Part shown: in pieces, positions 62,326-64,000 of the stretch
Numbering within the stretch: position 1 is the stretch's first letter
How the letters are laid out: every line of letters begins with the position of its first letter
From: Gracilimonas sp.
GTDB lineage: Bacteria; Bacteroidota; Rhodothermia; Balneolales; Balneolaceae
DNA: 64,000 nt
Assembly (NCBI GenBank): GCA_022450045.1
Contig: JAKURD010000012.1
Coordinates: forward strand, 31,792 to 95,791
Reading direction: 5' to 3'
Position numbers and translations under genes: made by a program
Notes under the pieces: generated by a model
Databases searched by the model: none
What the model was told of the DNA's origin: nothing
What the model saw: only the letters and a program-made list of their open reading frames with translations

Positions 62326-62907
62326 ATGAATAAATTCAGTGTCACCCCTTCCGAGATTATTCAGTACTTGTACTGTCCAAGGTTTATCTATTTTGAGAAA
62401 GTACTGGGAATCCCCCAATATGAAGAAAAATCCTACAAAGCTATGCGTGGGCGACATCTACATGAAAAGAAAACACGAATAAATAAAGAATACCTAAGAA
62501 AAAGCATCGGGGCAACTCATAAGCTGCAAGAACAATATTTAACCAATGATCTGCTGCGAGGAAAAGTGGACGAAGTTTTGACTCTTGAAGACGGAACCAT
62601 GGCTCCGCTTGATTATAAATTTGCCCAATACAAAAACAAAGTATTTAATACCTATAAAACCCAATTGGCTTGTTATGCGTGCTTAATTGAAGATAATTTC
62701 GATAAAAAAGTAGACAGGGGATATTTGGTATATACCCGAAGTAAAAATAAAGTGATTGAAATAGAAATTAATGAGACACAAAAACAGGAAGTTAAAGAAT
62801 GCGCTGTTGCCATTGGTGAAATCATTCAGGACAACCGATTTCCCAAATCCACTCGTTACAAAAAAAGATGTATAGAGTGTACCTACCGGAATATTTGTAT
62901 TCAATAA
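62326..62907 (+). CDS. cas4: Cas4 iron-sulfur exonuclease
   Basis: The 193-residue protein carries the RecB-like nuclease motifs GRHLHEKKTR, LRGKVDEVLTLEDG and PLDYKFAQYK. Four cysteines, one near the N-terminus (YLYCPRF) and three near the end (RCIECTYRNICIQ), should bind the Fe-S cluster. Cas4 selects and trims prespacers by PAM. The order cas1-cas2-cas4 differs from the common cas4-cas1-cas2. It is the last cas gene before the leader of the array. Confidence 0.93.
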   Translation: MNKFSVTPSEIIQYLYCPRFIYFEKVLGIPQYEEKSYKAMRGRHLHEKKTRINKEYLRKSIGATHKLQEQYLTNDLLRGKVDEVLTLEDGTMAPLDYKFAQYKNKVFNTYKTQLACYACLIEDNFDKKVDRGYLVYTRSKNKVIEIEINETQKQEVKECAVAIGEIIQDNRFPKSTRYKKRCIECTYRNICIQ

Positions 62908-62934
62908 AAAGTCTTTTAACTTTGATAGTGAAAC

Positions 62935-63012
62935 AGCAAAAACCTCCATAGTTTTCAGCAATTTGCAAAAAATCAGGCTGTATCGTTTAAAACCCTGGAG
63001 GTTTGGGTTGAA
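62935..63012. repeat. REP-like palindrome after cas4
   Basis: AACCTCCATAGTTTTCAGCAA and, about 40 bases on, TTAAAACCCTGGAGGTTT form a palindromic pair of the same family as 51448 and 61869. It separates cas4 from the AT-rich leader of the array. Confidence 0.6.
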
Positions 63013-63219
63013 ATTAGTTTCCGAACCTAAATTTATTTATTGGTAGCGGGTGTGGTCATCTTATTTTTATAATTTACAATGTATTAGAAGAACTTTTTTT
63101 CTCGGAAATGTTCAAATGAGCAGAACAAATGAATAAATATGAAAAGAAATCGGGAGTAATTAGTCTTAAAATAGATTTATATAGATCAAACAAATACAAA
63201 ATCTTATTGATAGCCGGCT
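63013..63219 (+). promoter_or_regulatory. CRISPR leader
   Basis: About 200 bases of AT-rich, non-coding sequence stand between the last palindrome after cas4 and the first repeat. Position and repeat orientation identify it as the leader, which should hold the promoter of the array and the integration site for new spacers. No certain promoter motif is read. Confidence 0.65.
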
Positions 63220-63909
63220 GTTCGAATCACTAATCCACTACAACAAGGATTGAAACTAACTGGGTTAATTCTTATACGGGTGAACCTATTGTTGTTCGAA
63301 TCACTAATCCACTACAACAAGGATTGAAACTCAGGTATTCAATCTCCAACCGCAAATCACTAAAAGTTCGAATCACTAATCCACTACAACAAGGATTGAA
63401 ACAATATCTAAGATTATGATTGGTATAGGAAAATTAGGTTCGAATCACTAATCCACTACAACAAGGATTGAAACATATTTGTGAAAGTGTCCTGCATTCG
63501 CTCAATAGTAGTTCGAATCACTAATCCACTACAACAAGGATTGAAACGTTCTATCGATTATAGTCTTGTCTGGCTTCACTATGTTCGAATCACTAATCCA
63601 CTACAACAAGGATTGAAACGAGCATCAAGGGCGAAGCCCGCTTGATAAGTTAGGGTTCGAATCACTAATCCACTACAACAAGGATTGAAACCTAACCTAC
63701 TTGGTACTTCTCAAATGACAATACACAGTTCGAATCACTAATCCACTACAACAAGGATTGAAACCTAAACATACTGATAAGAATATACCGGAAAAACCGG
63801 GTACGAAACAAAAATCCACTACACCAAGGATTGAAACTTCAAGCACGAGGCGCTTAAAGACTCCAACCCGGAGTTCGAATCACTAATCCACTACAACAAG
63901 GATTGAAAC
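63220..63909 (+). CRISPR. CRISPR array of ten 37-bp repeats and nine spacers
   Basis: The repeat begins GTTCGAATCACTAATCCACT and ends ACAACAAGGATTGAAAC. ATTGAAAC at the 3' end is the usual crRNA 5'-handle, so the array is read on the plus strand from the leader beside cas4. Repeats start at 63220, 63294, 63366, 63438, 63511, 63583, 63655, 63728, 63801 and 63873. Nine are identical; the ninth (63801) has changes in its first half (GTACGAAACAAAAATCCACT) and one base (ACACCAAGG). Spacers are 35-37 bp. After the last repeat the sequence is A-rich without another repeat up to the window end, so the array ends here. Confidence 0.98.
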
Positions 63910-64000
63910 AAACAAAAATAGAGAATAACCATCCATTTTAAAAAGTTAGAAGCAAAAATAAACTAAAAAAAGGATAAAAACATACAAAAAATAAAAAAAA

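Noticed and set aside
63257-63872. Self-targeting spacers within the window
   Set aside because: By eye no spacer matches another part of the window; a full search could not be run.

Overview
The window looks like chromosomal DNA of a marine Bacteroidota-related bacterium, most likely of the Balneolales/Rhodothermia type. This is an inference from gene families and not a phylogeny. The clues are a type IX secretion sorting domain (PNPFNPST motif), a DUF4292 lipoprotein next to a TPR protein and an EnvC-like factor, an N-acylornithine carbamoyltransferase (ArgF') in place of classical OTCase, and many secreted M28, M14 and GGT-type enzymes.

Layout. 1-9787 (minus strand): a truncated amino-acid permease, type II NADH dehydrogenase, a membrane protein, the redox chaperone HslO, a repeat-rich gap of about 0.75 kb, a secreted M28 peptidase, a small membrane protein, an EnvC-like LytM factor, a DUF4292 lipoprotein and a TPR protein. 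9957-19227 (plus strand): a nearly complete arginine operon (GNAT, argG, argC, proC, argD, argF', argB, argE, argH), preceded by a 22-codon ORF with eight Arg codons that looks like an attenuation leader peptide. 19279-24487: a 2H phosphoesterase, an old yellow enzyme, a candidate ornithine-lipid pair (OlsB/OlsA-like) and an MFS carrier. 24651-30732: an AT-richer accessory cluster of exported proteins (a frameshifted HEDYH metallopeptidase-like protein, two paralogous helical-repeat proteins and a T9SS-tagged protein). 30898-46004: housekeeping and metabolic genes (quinone oxidoreductase, GGT, RecJ, leucine-type dehydrogenase, Ppx/GppA, M14 peptidase, MetZ-like enzyme, TPR lipoprotein), a tRNA-Phe, and a PIN-domain gene overlapping an unrecognised partner. 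46630-51237: smc, a four-helix-bundle gene between inverted repeats, and frr.

51599-64000: an uncharacterised gene and then a type I-B-like CRISPR-Cas locus: cas8 (TM1802 type), cas7, cas5, cas3, [vapC remnant + 5' cas6 duplicate + PIN toxin-antitoxin pair], cas6, cas1, cas2, cas4, and an array of ten 37-bp repeats. A 21-codon ORF resembling a Cas6 N-terminus sits directly before cas8. The locus therefore carries three traces of cas6 and a toxin-antitoxin module inside the cas operon.

Between genes there are several repeat families. One MITE-like family has terminal inverted repeats resembling TAACGTGAATTCGATATAA, with two short copies (3381, 3828) and two long copies (21038, 40371) whose interior folds into hairpins. 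One of its ends supplies the last codons and stop of the old-yellow-enzyme gene. A second dispersed palindromic element occurs at 3637 and 46335, and REP-like palindromes surround the cas locus.
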